Positions 33,490 through 43,103 are shown, counted from the stretch's first letter. The stretch: 64,000 nucleotides of DNA from Effusibacillus consociatus (GCF_042652925.1 NZ_JBHSHC010000033.1:1-64000); one strand, 5' to 3'. The notes: generated by a model from the letters alone, not told the origin. Made by a program: numbers and translations.

Positions 33490-33543
33490 AAAAATGGTAC
33501 AGAAACTACCGACCGCATCGGTTTGCTTCCGTACCATTTTAAG
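33490..33543 (-). terminator. Terminator of the thioesterase gene
   Basis: On the minus strand AAAATGGTACGGAAGC... pairs with ...TTTCTGTACCATTTT; the T-rich tail follows. Lies between the thioesterase and the MarR operator. Confidence 0.72.
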
Positions 33544-34020
33544 TTAAAAATCGAATTTTTCCCGGCGGCGTTTGCGCAGTGCGGCCCGTTCCTTAGCCAA
33601 CTCAAATTGATATTTTTCTTCTTCGGTTTCCGGTTCAATCGGCGGCACGGGAATCGGACGGCCGTTTTGATCGACGGCCACAAACGTAAGAAAGGAAACG
33701 CCTGTTACCCGGCGCTCAGTCAGACTTTCCGCTTCAATCGTGACCATTACTTCCATCGAGGTTCGGCCGGTCCAGGTGACCGACGCATTCAGAATAATCA
33801 CTTCACCCAATCGAATTGGGGAAAGAAAGTCAAGGCTGTCGAACGAAGCCGTCACCACCGGCAAACCGCAATGGCGGGATGCAGTTATGGATGCGATACG
33901 GTCGACGTAGGACATCACTTCACCGCCAAAGATCGTGCCGTGATTATTCGTTTGTGCGGGGAGGATGATATCGGTCATTTGAGATCTTGACTGAGAAGGT
34001 TTTTTCGGTTTTAACGACAT
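33544..34020 (-). CDS. Acyl-CoA thioesterase, hotdog fold
   Basis: A 158-residue hotdog-domain thioesterase of the cytosolic acyl-CoA hydrolase (YciA/BACH) group. The block NNHGTIFGGEVMSYVDRIASITASRHC includes the catalytic Asn/Asp region and the helix, and GRTSMEVMVTIEAE the next strand. The last 30 residues are charged. These enzymes release CoA from acyl-CoA; chain length preference is not readable. AAAGGAG lies seven bases ahead of the ATG at 34020. It is divergent from the acyl-ACP desaturase gene, which hints at a shared fatty-acid role. Confidence 0.87.
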   Translation of the reverse strand: MSLKPKKPSQSRSQMTDIILPAQTNNHGTIFGGEVMSYVDRIASITASRHCGLPVVTASFDSLDFLSPIRLGEVIILNASVTWTGRTSMEVMVTIEAESLTERRVTGVSFLTFVAVDQNGRPIPVPPIEPETEEEKYQFELAKERAALRKRRREKFDF

Positions 34021-34129
34021 ATGTAAGCTCCTTTCTCGAAACGATACAATTATATAGTCTACACCAAGTTGGCAGCAAATCCCTGCTGCACAAAAATTCT
34101 GCAATTCCCACTTTTTTACCTGTCTTTTT

Positions 34130-35083
34130 TTGCTTCAATCTTGTAAACTTGAGGGAGTCCTATATAGAAAAGAGTTGAGAAACAGAGTGCTACTTCTCTC
34201 CGAAACCAATTTTAGACTTGAAGCCCGTTTAAAAGATTTGTTGGATCGTCACCGCGAACAGGCTGCCAATATCGATTGGAGCTACCATGAATATATTCCT
34301 TGGGAACAGGGACGCAGTTTTAAGACCGATCCTTGGTCGAAAGAGCAAAGAAAGATCCCGGATGAGATCTATACCGCCATTGAGACGGCACTTCTTACGG
34401 AAGTGAATCTGCCGTGGTTTACAGCCGGTTTAAGCTCTACGTTTCGCGGATCTTTTCAGGTTCTGCAGGATTTTGTCCATACCTGGACGTCCGAAGAGGA
34501 CCAGCACAGCAACCTGCTGGAAACCTATTTGATCATAACCCGAAACTCCAATCCGACTGAACTGCACAAGCTGCGCAAGCATGTGGTGGAGCAAGGATGG
34601 GAACCGGATTATGAGACTCCAATCGAAACGATGATTTACACGACGATTCAGGAACTGGCCACCATGGTCTTTTACATGAATGTGGCCAAGGCGGCTCAAC
34701 CGCATGATCCGGATCTGTCAACCCTGCTGCGGCGTTTGGCGAAGGATGAGACTCTCCATTACACATTCTATCGGGATGCGGTAAAAGTCCATCTTGAGCT
34801 GGAACCGAATTATGTAAGTTTGGTTACCGATGTCATCATGAATTTCAGGATGCCGGGTGCGACTATGCCCGATTTTGAAGAGCGGGAAAAGATTATCGCG
34901 AAACATGCGAATTACAGCCCGGTCCATTACTTCAATCAAGTGGTCGATACGTTGATCGATTACTGGGGCATTCGCGATCTTCGTCCGTCCTCCTCGCAAG
35001 CGGAAGCGGATCGGTTGCGTTTGCTTACCCACTATGACCGTTTAAAGCGGATTGTGGATAAGATTTCAAAGTCACGCGTCTAG
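34130..35083 (+). CDS. Acyl-ACP desaturase-type diiron protein
   Basis: A protein of up to 317 residues in the stearoyl-ACP desaturase family (fatty acid desaturase type 2), which puts a double bond into an acyl chain on acyl carrier protein with O2 and ferredoxin. The diiron motifs are Glu91, EEDQH at 122-126, Glu175-containing TTIQELA, and DETLH at 206-210. The start is uncertain: TTG at 34130, TTG at 34175 or GTG at 34187; the conserved part starts after residue 25. Membrane desaturases are usual in Bacilli, while this soluble type is common in actinobacteria and plants. Confidence 0.82.
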   Translation: MLQSCKLEGVLYRKELRNRVLLLSETNFRLEARLKDLLDRHREQAANIDWSYHEYIPWEQGRSFKTDPWSKEQRKIPDEIYTAIETALLTEVNLPWFTAGLSSTFRGSFQVLQDFVHTWTSEEDQHSNLLETYLIITRNSNPTELHKLRKHVVEQGWEPDYETPIETMIYTTIQELATMVFYMNVAKAAQPHDPDLSTLLRRLAKDETLHYTFYRDAVKVHLELEPNYVSLVTDVIMNFRMPGATMPDFEEREKIIAKHANYSPVHYFNQVVDTLIDYWGIRDLRPSSSQAEADRLRLLTHYDRLKRIVDKISKSRV

Positions 35084-35096
35084 AAAGCGATTCCAT

Positions 35097-35150
35097 AAAA
35101 AGTCCCTTGGGGTTGAGGCATTCTTATCTCAATCCCAGGGGCTTTTCTTA
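35097..35150 (+). terminator. Terminator between convergent genes
   Basis: Long imperfect stem with the core GGGGTTGAG / CTCAATCCC and A/T tracts on both sides, between the desaturase and the chemoreceptor. Confidence 0.75.
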
Positions 35151-35154
35151 TTGT

Positions 35155-37143
35155 TTAGTTCAGCTTAAACCTCTTCACCGTTTCCTCCAGGTCATAGGAC
35201 AGACGAGACAATTCTTCCGCGGAACTTGCAAGCTGCTGAATGGTGCTCGATTGGTCGGTCACGGATGCTGTAACTTCTTCTGTCGCCGCAGCCGATTCTT
35301 CTGCAATCGCCGCCAAATTGGAAACCACGCTTGAAACTTCTTCCGTGGATCGGTTCATGCGATCCGTTGCTTTTGCAACATCGCTTGCATGTCCTACGAT
35401 TTCTTCGACCGCTTTTGCAATTCGTTCCAGAGATTGCAAAGTCCCACGAACAATATGGGTTCCTTTTTCTGCTTCTTCCGTGCCTTGCGTCATCTCTTCG
35501 ACCGCCATTGTTGTTTCATGGCGAATCTCGGCAATGACGGACGTGATCTGTTCGGCAGCCTGCCTCGATTGCTCGGCCAATTTTCTCACTTCGTCCGCCA
35601 CAACGGCGAATCCCCGCCCCGCTTCGCCCGCCCGGGCAGCTTCGATTGCCGCATTTAGCGCGAGCAGGTTGGTTTGCTGCGCAATATCTGTAATCAGAAT
35701 CACCATTTGTTCAATTTGCTGGGACTTGTTTTCCAAAGAGAGAATCTGATCGGCAGATCGGCGAGCTGCAGCTTGAATTGTATCCATTTGTGCAGTCGCC
35801 TGGTTCACACCATCCATGCTTCGTTTTGACTCCTCGTTTAATGACTGGGTTAACTGATGCACTTGATTTGCGCGTTGATGGATTACGGCGATCTCGGAAC
35901 GAAGGTTCTCCACCCCCATGGCCGCCGAATCGACTTGTTGGGTTTGGCTCTCATTGCCGGCTGAGAGTTCTTCCATGGTCGCCGCAATCTGTGTCGCTCC
36001 TTGAGAGATGACATTCGTCCCCTGAGAAAGCTGGTTTGACGCATCGGATACCAACTGAGCGTTCCGCCGGGTCGCAAGAAGCAGTTCTCGCAGTTTTAAG
36101 ATCATATCGTTGACCGATTCATTTAATTGATGAAACTCGCGAGTCATTGTAGTAAAGGTTACCCTGCTTGTTAAATCTCCTGCGCTCACATGTGTGGTTG
36201 TCTCCATTACGCGCTTAACAGGATTTACGAAAATATTCGACAGGAAAAACGCCACAACAGCTCCGATCAAGGCCAAACCCAGACCGACTATGATCTTCTT
36301 GACAAGAAGTTTGTGGGCGATTTCGGAAATCTCCTGCTCAGGAACCTGTACAGTGGCCGACCAGCGAACGGCAGAGTCCGGAGTCGCAATTGGAGTGTAG
36401 GCTCCATAATTTGGCACTCCCTTGGAATTGACCCAGGAAGAAACGCCGTTTTTGCCGTTTAAGGATTCCGCTACTGAGAAGGTGTTGCCGATATTAACCT
36501 GTTTCAGGACGAATTCATCAAAGCGCGGATGAGCAATTGCAATGCCTGTTTGATCGGCCATATAGGCATAGCCGGATTTTCCCGGTTTCACATCTTTCAC
36601 TAAAGATTGAAGATACGCCAGACTTAAATCGCCGCCGATGGTTCCTATGATTTTTCCGGATCCGTCTTTTAACGGTAATGCGATGGTGACGGTTGGCTGA
36701 TTGGTAGCCTTGGAAATATAGGACCCGGAGAAGTAATGCTTCCCCTGAATGGCAGTCTTGAACCATTCGCGATCCGAACGATTGGCATTCTCCCCGGAAC
36801 TGCGTGCTGTCTGCATCCCAGCTGAATCGGTTACATACAACAGTTCGAAAACGGGCTGCATCTTAACAACTTTCTCCAGTATCCTCCGTTGGAGAGTTCC
36901 GTCTTTTGAGAGAATTTCCGGATCTGCACTTAATGCTTTCATGGTGATATCGGCTTCTTTTAACCGTGTTTCAGTGGAAAGTTTGATATTTTCTGCTTGA
37001 ATCTTCATTTCATTCGCAAACTGCTGGCGAGAAGCTGCTTGATTATCTCGATAATCAAGAATTGATAAGGTGATGATAGGGAGGATGATAAGTAACGAAA
37101 TAACACTAACCATTAGTACTTTTAGACTGATGTGACATTTCAA
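35155..37143 (-). CDS. Methyl-accepting chemotaxis protein
   Basis: A 662-residue chemoreceptor. Helix 1 is at about residues 8-28; a double-Cache sensor follows (SREWFKTAIQGKHYFSGSYISKATNQPTVTIALPL and IGTIGGDLSLAYLQSLV), a second helix near 283-305, a HAMP domain (NPVKRVMETTTHVSAGDLTSRV), and a signalling helix bundle with the conserved tip ITDIAQQTNLLALNAAIEAARAGEAGRGFAVVADEVRKLAEQS. A dCache of this type commonly binds amino acids or other small molecules; the ligand cannot be stated. TTG start with AAGGGGAG seven bases ahead. No other chemotaxis gene is nearby. Confidence 0.93.
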   Translation of the reverse strand: MKCHISLKVLMVSVISLLIILPIITLSILDYRDNQAASRQQFANEMKIQAENIKLSTETRLKEADITMKALSADPEILSKDGTLQRRILEKVVKMQPVFELLYVTDSAGMQTARSSGENANRSDREWFKTAIQGKHYFSGSYISKATNQPTVTIALPLKDGSGKIIGTIGGDLSLAYLQSLVKDVKPGKSGYAYMADQTGIAIAHPRFDEFVLKQVNIGNTFSVAESLNGKNGVSSWVNSKGVPNYGAYTPIATPDSAVRWSATVQVPEQEISEIAHKLLVKKIIVGLGLALIGAVVAFFLSNIFVNPVKRVMETTTHVSAGDLTSRVTFTTMTREFHQLNESVNDMILKLRELLLATRRNAQLVSDASNQLSQGTNVISQGATQIAATMEELSAGNESQTQQVDSAAMGVENLRSEIAVIHQRANQVHQLTQSLNEESKRSMDGVNQATAQMDTIQAAARRSADQILSLENKSQQIEQMVILITDIAQQTNLLALNAAIEAARAGEAGRGFAVVADEVRKLAEQSRQAAEQITSVIAEIRHETTMAVEEMTQGTEEAEKGTHIVRGTLQSLERIAKAVEEIVGHASDVAKATDRMNRSTEEVSSVVSNLAAIAEESAAATEEVTASVTDQSSTIQQLASSAEELSRLSYDLEETVKRFKLN

Positions 37144-37262
37144 TTGGATGCTCCCCTTAAAATAAGATTCACACTGAAATTATTTCGACAATAGCCGAGC
37201 GATTCTTGCATCATGAAGCCGTTTCTTCTCTTTTTTTCTTTCTTTCGGTAAAATGGGGGTGT

Positions 37263-38474
37263 ATGGAAAGGGTTGAAGATATGCAGAAAACGGACACATT
37301 GTTGGCGGCGGAGAAGAGAAGGATTGTTACGTATCTGCTTTGCGGCTTTTATTTTTTTCTGTTCTTCGGATTTGGGGCGAATCTTCCGCTGTTGTCCCTC
37401 TATCTGCAATCCTTTGGACTATCGGGTGTCCAGATTGGCACTTTGTTGTCTGCGGGACCGATTGTGGCGATCCTCGTACAACCGGTTTGGGGGATACTCT
37501 GTGATCGGTTTCGGGCACAGAAAAAGGTGCTGGTGCTTGCACTGACATCAGCTGCCGCGGTGGGGCTGCTGTTTCCGGCGGCAGGCGGTTCCTACATTCT
37601 TTTTCTGCTGCTGTATGTAGTGATGGTTCTTTTCCAAAGTGCCATGGTGCCGATTATTGATGCCATGACTCTCTTTCATTTGCAAAAGAGTAAAGGGGAC
37701 TTTGGAAATGTCCGGCTGTTTGGCGCATTAGGGTTTGCGGTTGCTGTCTGGGTGGCCGGGCAGTTTGCGGAACGAATCGGCCTGCAATCGATATTTTATT
37801 TATACGCCGCTTCTTTTTTACTCTGTGTGGGTATCGCGTTAACGCTGCCTCAACAGGGAATCCCGATCACCACAAGTATTTGGGCGGGGATCGGGAAACT
37901 GCTGAGGATCCCGCAGTATGTTGTATTTTTGATCGCTGCATTTTTGATATTCGGTCCGATCAATGCGAACAATTCCTACTTCTCTTTGTATTTTACCGCG
38001 ATTGGGGGTGCTGTCGTAGGCGTTGGGACTGCATTTCTTCTGTTTGCAGGTTCTGAAGCTCCCATTATGCGCTTCGCGGGACATTTTGCGAAACGATATG
38101 GGATGCTCACCATGATCATCTTGTCGGGGGGCGTGTCGGGAATCCGCTGGTTCTATTACTCATCCCAGCCAACGCCGGAAATGGTGATTGCTTTGTTCCT
38201 GCTGCAGGGAATATCGGTTGGATTGTTTCTACCTTTGGCAGCCAGTTTTATCAGAGAAAATACACCGTCGGAGGTACAGGTCACAGCTCAGGCGATTTAT
38301 GCTTCGGCAGCAAACGGATTGGGGACTGTTGCTTCAAGCTACGCTGCCGGATGGCTGCTCGACCGGTATGGAATTTTCTCGATTTATCACTATTTTGCCG
38401 TCTCTTCCATAGCCGGGGCTTTCTTGCTGGCGGTTTTGTCGGTAAAACAACGAGTTGAGAAGGGGAGGGATTAA
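37263..38474 (+). CDS. MFS transporter, PPP/MFS_1-like
   Basis: A twelve-helix MFS protein of about 400 residues. It has the first-helix motif YFFLFFGFGANLPLLSLYLQSFGLSGVQIG, the GILCDRFRAQKKV loop and a late Q-GISVGLFLPLAASFIREN. This pattern fits the 3-phenylpropionate/nucleoside-type subfamily (YwbF-like); the substrate is unknown. Possible starts are ATG 37263 with GGGGGTGT and ATG 37281 with GAAAGGG eight bases ahead. The CbiX-like gene follows one base after the stop, so they are likely co-transcribed. Confidence 0.83.
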   Translation: MERVEDMQKTDTLLAAEKRRIVTYLLCGFYFFLFFGFGANLPLLSLYLQSFGLSGVQIGTLLSAGPIVAILVQPVWGILCDRFRAQKKVLVLALTSAAAVGLLFPAAGGSYILFLLLYVVMVLFQSAMVPIIDAMTLFHLQKSKGDFGNVRLFGALGFAVAVWVAGQFAERIGLQSIFYLYAASFLLCVGIALTLPQQGIPITTSIWAGIGKLLRIPQYVVFLIAAFLIFGPINANNSYFSLYFTAIGGAVVGVGTAFLLFAGSEAPIMRFAGHFAKRYGMLTMIILSGGVSGIRWFYYSSQPTPEMVIALFLLQGISVGLFLPLAASFIRENTPSEVQVTAQAIYASAANGLGTVASSYAAGWLLDRYGIFSIYHYFAVSSIAGAFLLAVLSVKQRVEKGRD

Positions 38475-38475
38475 T

Positions 38476-38856
38476 GTGCATGGCATTCTTCTCGTCGGGC
38501 ACGGTTCTCTTCTGAAACACGCAACCGGCGGTATGTACCAACTCGCAGAGGAGATCCGTCAACGACAAGGGATCGAGGTTGTGGAAGTCGCATTTTTGGA
38601 TCTGTGTCCGCCCGATATTCCGACAGGAGTGCTTTCCTGTGTAAAAAAAGGGGTTACCGATCTCACCGTGATTCCCTATTTCCTATCGGACGGCTTTTTG
38701 ATGCGAAAAGCTGAACGGATCGTGAAACAAGAAGTGGAAGATTATCGCGGAATGACGATGCGGTTTGGAGATCCGATCGGGTTTGACCCGCGGATTGTCC
38801 ACGTGTTAAAAGATCGAATCAAGGAAGCATGGGCAGATCAGGAGGAATCGAAATGA
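38476..38856 (+). CDS. CbiX/SirB-like chelatase domain protein
   Basis: A 126-residue single-domain class II chelatase relative. The N-terminal GILLVGHGS holds the catalytic His; the loop DLCPPDIPTGVLSCVKKGVTDLTVIPYFLSDG is typical of the family, which inserts Co or Fe into sirohydrochlorin. Single-domain forms can dimerise to form the two-domain enzyme. GTG at 38476 with GGGAGG six bases ahead is the start. It overlaps the lipoprotein start by four bases. No other cobalamin or siroheme gene is in the window, so its use is unclear. Confidence 0.8.
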   Translation: MHGILLVGHGSLLKHATGGMYQLAEEIRQRQGIEVVEVAFLDLCPPDIPTGVLSCVKKGVTDLTVIPYFLSDGFLMRKAERIVKQEVEDYRGMTMRFGDPIGFDPRIVHVLKDRIKEAWADQEESK

Positions 38857-39266
38857 AGCGAATCTTGGCCATACTGGCTCTCACAATGACGGTGGCAGGT
38901 TGTTCAACAGGAATTGACGCGGTGGATCAGAAAATTAACCAGGTCAAAGAAGCTGCGGATTCGAAAGTGAAAGAGCAATTGCAAATTGGAATTCAAAATC
39001 AGATCGATCAGTTGAAAGCGAATAATCCGCAGTTTGCGGCTGCCCTGGCCCAAAAGGACAAACTGAAAATGGACTGGGAGGCTTTGAAAAATACCGAATT
39101 GGCCCAGCATTCTTTCTTCTCCGCCTTTGGGCATGAGTATTTGGCGAAGGTGCGCGGGGACGGCACGGTACAGGTAGTTCAGCGCAATACGCAGACGGGG
39201 GAAGAAAAAGTGTTCCGAGAATACAAAATGTCGATTGACGGAAATGGTCAGGTTGAACTTCAATAA
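38853..39266 (+). CDS. Lipoprotein, uncharacterised
   Basis: A 137-residue lipoprotein with the lipobox VAGC (Cys17). The mature part is helical (DAVDQKINQVKEAADSKVKEQLQIGIQNQIDQLK) with a final beta region (KVRGDGTVQVVQRNTQTGEEKVFREYKMSI). AGGAGG lies seven bases ahead of the ATG, which overlaps the previous stop (ATGA). A 9-bp terminator hairpin follows and is the site behind which the group II intron sits. Function is unknown; it should be on the outer face of the membrane. Confidence 0.75.
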   Translation: MKRILAILALTMTVAGCSTGIDAVDQKINQVKEAADSKVKEQLQIGIQNQIDQLKANNPQFAAALAQKDKLKMDWEALKNTELAQHSFFSAFGHEYLAKVRGDGTVQVVQRNTQTGEEKVFREYKMSIDGNGQVELQ

Positions 39267-39275
39267 TGTTTGCAG

Positions 39276-39304
39276 CGGGGGTGGAAAACCACCCCTGTTT
39301 TCTT
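39276..39304 (+). terminator. Terminator used as the intron target
   Basis: Stem of nine pairs (GGGGGTGG / CCACCCC core, AAAA loop) and the tail TGTTTTCTT. The intron begins at the very next base, which is the preference of group IIC introns. Confidence 0.85.
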
Positions 39305-41449
39305 GTGCGCCTCACAGTCGCACAATCTAGGTGGTTCGAATCCACCCGGTAACTTTACCCTTTGAAGTGCCGTAGCCGAAGTAGAGGTCCTAACTCCATC
39401 GGAGAAGGATTGACAGGGTGTCTCTCGTGAGGGGGAATCCGAAGGGTCTGCAGGCAAAGTCCAGCCCGGAACAATAGGTAAACCAGAGGTGGCGGCGATG
39501 CTGGACGACCCGCCAAGAAATCGGGGAAGTCTACGCGAAGGCGTATCTAGCAGGAAAACAGGAAAGGGAAATGACCTGCAAGACTCATCGACGTGAGTAG
39601 GGTCAGGATGGATGGAACAGAGGGTGCGATGACTGAGGGAAATCTCGTAGATTCCTTGCTGCAAACGCAGCAAGGTAGAGGAGGTATAACCCAAAGGGGA
39701 AAGCCGAGTCGATGGTTTGCGAGATGGCAGATCGTTCCGTAGTAGCGAATAAGTCTGAGCCAATGAAAGCTGGTGACAGCATGGAGGGGAAAACTCGGAC
39801 GAATGCGTGCCGGGTCACGTATCCTGCTCCCACTCCAAAAGAGGGGAGACAGAGGCAAAGGGAACGTACTTCGTCAAAGCTGTGAGTCCAAGTGAGTGGA
39901 GACCGTAAGCGCCTTAAACACCAAAGGGTATGACCGAATGGGTGTGTCCCGCCGATGGCGAAAACGCTTGGGGATAAAGGCATACTGGCGACCTGAGTAC
40001 ATCCAAAGGTACGGAAGCGATTGGTTTTTTTTTCTAACCTAGAACGCAGTCACCTTGGGGGGGAACGAGTAAGGAATCGGTCTTTGTAACGAGGGCAAGA
40101 CCGGCTTGGTGAGTAGCGGTAAGGTGGTGAATCATCATGAAGCCGAAGAAGAGATATTACACCCTTATCGATAAAGTTTACCAAATGGACAATCTGTATG
40201 AAGCATGGCTGGAGGTCAAGAAAAACGGCGGAAGCGGCGGTGTTGACGGGGTAACATTAGAGACATTCGAGAAGAACCTAGGAATGAATCTGAAAGAAAT
40301 CCAACGGTTACTACAGCAGAACCGCTATGAACCCGACCCGGTACTCCGCCATTACATCGATAAAGAGAATGGCAAACTGAGACCGCTTGGGATTCCCGCA
40401 ATTCGGGACCGAATCATCCAACAAGCGGTACGAAGAATCATCGAGCCAATCTTTGAACAAGACTTCTACACCTATAGTTTCGGGTTTCGTGCAGGATACT
40501 CAGCCCACCAAGCATTAGCAACCATAAGACGTGCAAAGCGGGCGGGATATGAATACGTGGTCGATCTGGATATCATGTCCTTCTTCGATGAAATTCCACA
40601 TGACTTACTGATGGAGAAGGTACATGAACGAATCACAGACGGGAAAGTCCTGATGCTCATTCGCAAATGGCTGACCGCCGGTGTCATGGAAGATGGCCAG
40701 TTCCATGAAACAGAAATCGGGTCACCACAGGGCGGAGTTATATCTCCACTGCTCGCTAACATTTACCTGAACCACTTTGATTGGGGAATGAAAGAAAAAG
40801 GCTTCGCAGTTGTAAGATACGCAGATGATGCCGTAATCCTCTGCAAAACAAAGGAGGAAGCGGAGAAAGCGCACCAAGCGGCGAAATTAATACTGGAAGG
40901 AGAACTTCAACTTAGGATGCACCCTGAGAAAACGAAAGTGGTGCACTTCGATGAAGGGTTCCGATTCCTTGGATTTGACTTCTGGAGAGAATATATGGTC
41001 CTGCCCGAAGCAAAGGTGAAGAAATACAAGGACAAGATTCGTAAAATCACGAGAAGGCAGCAAGGAATGAATCTTAGTGAAATGGTGAAGAAGCTAAATG
41101 AAGTGGTACGAGGATTTGGGAACTATTATCGAGTAGGAAATGTAACAAAGAAATTCCAGCGTCTAGATGAGTGGACGCGAATGAGGGTACGAGCCTTCAT
41201 GCGGAAGAAGAAATCAACGGTTTCAAATTCGCTGATTCCAAACAAAGTATTGGAAGAGGCAGGGATGGTATTTCTAACGAGCTTACTCACCACGAGTTCC
41301 TAATTCGGGAGAGAAATTTGCAATTCGGCGACGAATGAAGACAACTCACTCCTGAAGATGGGGAACTGGCGGAGGAAAGCCGTATGCGGGAAATCCGCAC
41401 GTACGGTTTGACGGGGAGTCCGGGGGAGTAATCCCCCGTCTTACCCTAT
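39305..41449 (+). mobile_element. Group IIC-like intron
   Basis: About 2.15 kb. The 5' end is GTGCG, the group II consensus, directly after a terminator T tract. The structured RNA fills 39305-40136 and 41304-41449, with the maturase gene between (domain IV). Domain V is recognisable at 41376-41409 (AAGCCGTATGCGGG ... CCGCACGTACGGTT) with the catalytic AGC at 41378-41380. Domain VI follows (GACGGGG / CCCCCGTC), with a likely branch A six bases before the 3' end at TTACCCTAT (41441-41449). A class C assignment rests on the terminator target and the short maturase without an endonuclease domain. Confidence 0.85.
40137..41303 (+). CDS. Group II intron reverse transcriptase/maturase
   Basis: A 388-residue RT and maturase protein. 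Visible RT blocks are GGSGGVDGVTLETFE, RPLGIPAIRDRIIQQAV, YEYVVDLDIMSFFDEIPH, ETEIGSPQGGVISPLLANIYLN, and the polymerase YADD encoded at 40818-40829. The maturase (X) part runs to about residue 380. There is no HNH endonuclease domain, as expected for class C. AAGGTGG lies seven bases ahead of the ATG. No frameshift is seen, so the element may still be active. Confidence 0.92.
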   Translation: MKPKKRYYTLIDKVYQMDNLYEAWLEVKKNGGSGGVDGVTLETFEKNLGMNLKEIQRLLQQNRYEPDPVLRHYIDKENGKLRPLGIPAIRDRIIQQAVRRIIEPIFEQDFYTYSFGFRAGYSAHQALATIRRAKRAGYEYVVDLDIMSFFDEIPHDLLMEKVHERITDGKVLMLIRKWLTAGVMEDGQFHETEIGSPQGGVISPLLANIYLNHFDWGMKEKGFAVVRYADDAVILCKTKEEAEKAHQAAKLILEGELQLRMHPEKTKVVHFDEGFRFLGFDFWREYMVLPEAKVKKYKDKIRKITRRQQGMNLSEMVKKLNEVVRGFGNYYRVGNVTKKFQRLDEWTRMRVRAFMRKKKSTVSNSLIPNKVLEEAGMVFLTSLLTTSS

Positions 41450-41450
41450 T

Positions 41451-42600
41451 TTAAATTTTGGCTCTCAGGGCTTCGAAGGAGTAACCCCTTCCCAAACGGT
41501 TTATGACTCTAATCAGGTTGTTTAGAGACTCCGTATATGCGTTTATAATACGGTGGTCGAAATAGGAAAATATCTCTTTCTCCCATCCCTGCATTGCTTT
41601 TAAGAGTGGGTCAAATGCATATTCAAGATCGGCTGGAATCTTTGTTTTCCAATCTTCATATTTGATGAAAGCAATCTGGCGAGTTTTGCAATCCCAAATA
41701 TCAAAGAAAGATTCCTTTAATTCGTATGCGATCCCAAGACTCTTGTGATTCTTTATCCATACATCCAAAGTTAATTGCTCCATCTCTGAGAGTTCCCGCT
41801 TACGCTTGAGCAGAATAAAACGGTCGTGCATTAATCCCCCCGTCTCTCTTTGGTAGAAAGATTTGCTCGAAGGTCTTTACGGATCGTTTCGAGTGCTTGA
41901 TTTGCCATTCTGACAACATGAAATTTGTCAATAATGATGGTCGCTTTAGGCAACACCGTTCTTACAGCATCTCGATACGGCTGCCACATATCCATTGTGA
42001 CATACTGGATTCTCTCTTTGTTTGGAAGATGGTATAGGTAGTTGATAACACTCTCTTTGTTTCGATTGGGAAGCAAGTTAATCAATGTTCGTTCTTCGAT
42101 ATTGGTTATTACACATCTTGGCTTGATGATGTGGATTTCATCAAGCCCAAGCCACTTCGGGGTTTCGAAACGAACAGTCTCTTCCAAACGATTAATGTAA
42201 TCACGGAAGATATTACGAATCGTCTTTTCATCGACTCCAACATCTTCGGAAATGCTTACAAATGTTTTACGAAGCGAATCTTTCTCTATGTGTTTTACTA
42301 GTCGTTTTGTGGCCGCTCGTTTCTCGTCCATGTCCGCTAAAAGTTCCCAAAAAGTACGGTTGCAATCACGACATTTGTACCGTTGACGAAGCACCAGAAT
42401 GCCAACCCTCTTTCTATGCATCGGCAGATCCATAAATAACTGCTCTTTTTTACTGTGCTTATAAAGGTTCGGAATGCAGCCGCAATGCGGACAATAAGAA
42501 GGTGGAGAAATACCTCCACCGTAATCTGATAGTCATATTCGTTTTCGTCAATCCGTAAGACATTGAAGTTATGTAAATTAAGTATATTCATGTTGTTCAC
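41451..42600 (-). pseudogene. ISL3-family transposase, frameshifted and truncated
   Basis: Three pieces make one ISL3-type transposase: an N-terminal part (MNNMNILNLHNFNVLRIDENE), a zinc-binding and DDE part (42433-41831, YKCRDCNRTFWE..., GLDEIHIIKPRCVI..., TIIIDKFHVVRMANQALE), and a C-terminal part (41831-41451, MHDRFILLKRKRELS..., INAYTESLNNLIRVINRLGRGYSFEALRAKI). Frameshifts lie near 42515 (GTGGAGGTATT) and in a G6 run at about 41835. The reading frame then ends at the base that touches the intron 3' end, so the last part of the protein is missing. It is not functional as it stands. Confidence 0.83.
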
Positions 42601-43103
42601 CTGGAGCTTTTTTCTGTTATCTAAACGCTTTTATAAATTCTTCGAATTCTGTTATAACGATTTAATTGTATCGTTTTATCTTCTATTTTCCCAGTGTTCT
42701 TTTACTTTAAGATGTTCTTTCGGGGACTACTTTGAGATTTTTCTTTCGTTAATCAAGTTGGTCTCCATTAAGTTTCCTAACAGATCCGGAATGGGGATAT
42801 TATTCTGTCATTGACTCGAGACAGAATAGCACATCTATATAGCTGTGAAAATAGCGGTTTTCGGCTCATAAAATGGTGGTATTGTCGTATCAACGAACAT
42901 AAATTAAAAGTTCAATTATGTTAGCTTGAAACTTGAAAAAATTAAATAGAAAAATTTTTTCTATAAACTGGAAGGGGTTTTAGTGATGGACGAGAATTTG
43001 ATTTTGTGAAAGGGAGGGATGAGTCCGACAAACAATCTTTATAGCTGGAATTATCAAATGATTTGCAGTGGATTGTGATTTAAAGAGGAGGAGAAATTAA
43101 GGT
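42601..43103. other. AT-rich gene-free stretch
   Basis: No gene is convincing. It contains a 9-bp inverted repeat TATTCTGTC / GACAGAATA at 42801-42828, which could be the outer end of the ISL3 element or a terminator. It then leads to the ribosome site (AGAGGAGGAG) of the secreted protein. Low GC marks it as part of the accessory island. Confidence 0.5.

Noticed and set aside
39325..39345. tRNA T-arm-like sequence GGTGGTTCGAATCCACC
   Set aside because: It is part of the 5' structured region of the group II intron; no acceptor, D or anticodon arms fit around it.
42563..42814. Plus-strand reading frame of 83 codons rich in Phe and Ser
   Set aside because: It overlaps the antisense of the ISL3 N-terminal part and low-complexity AT-rich DNA; no ribosome site.
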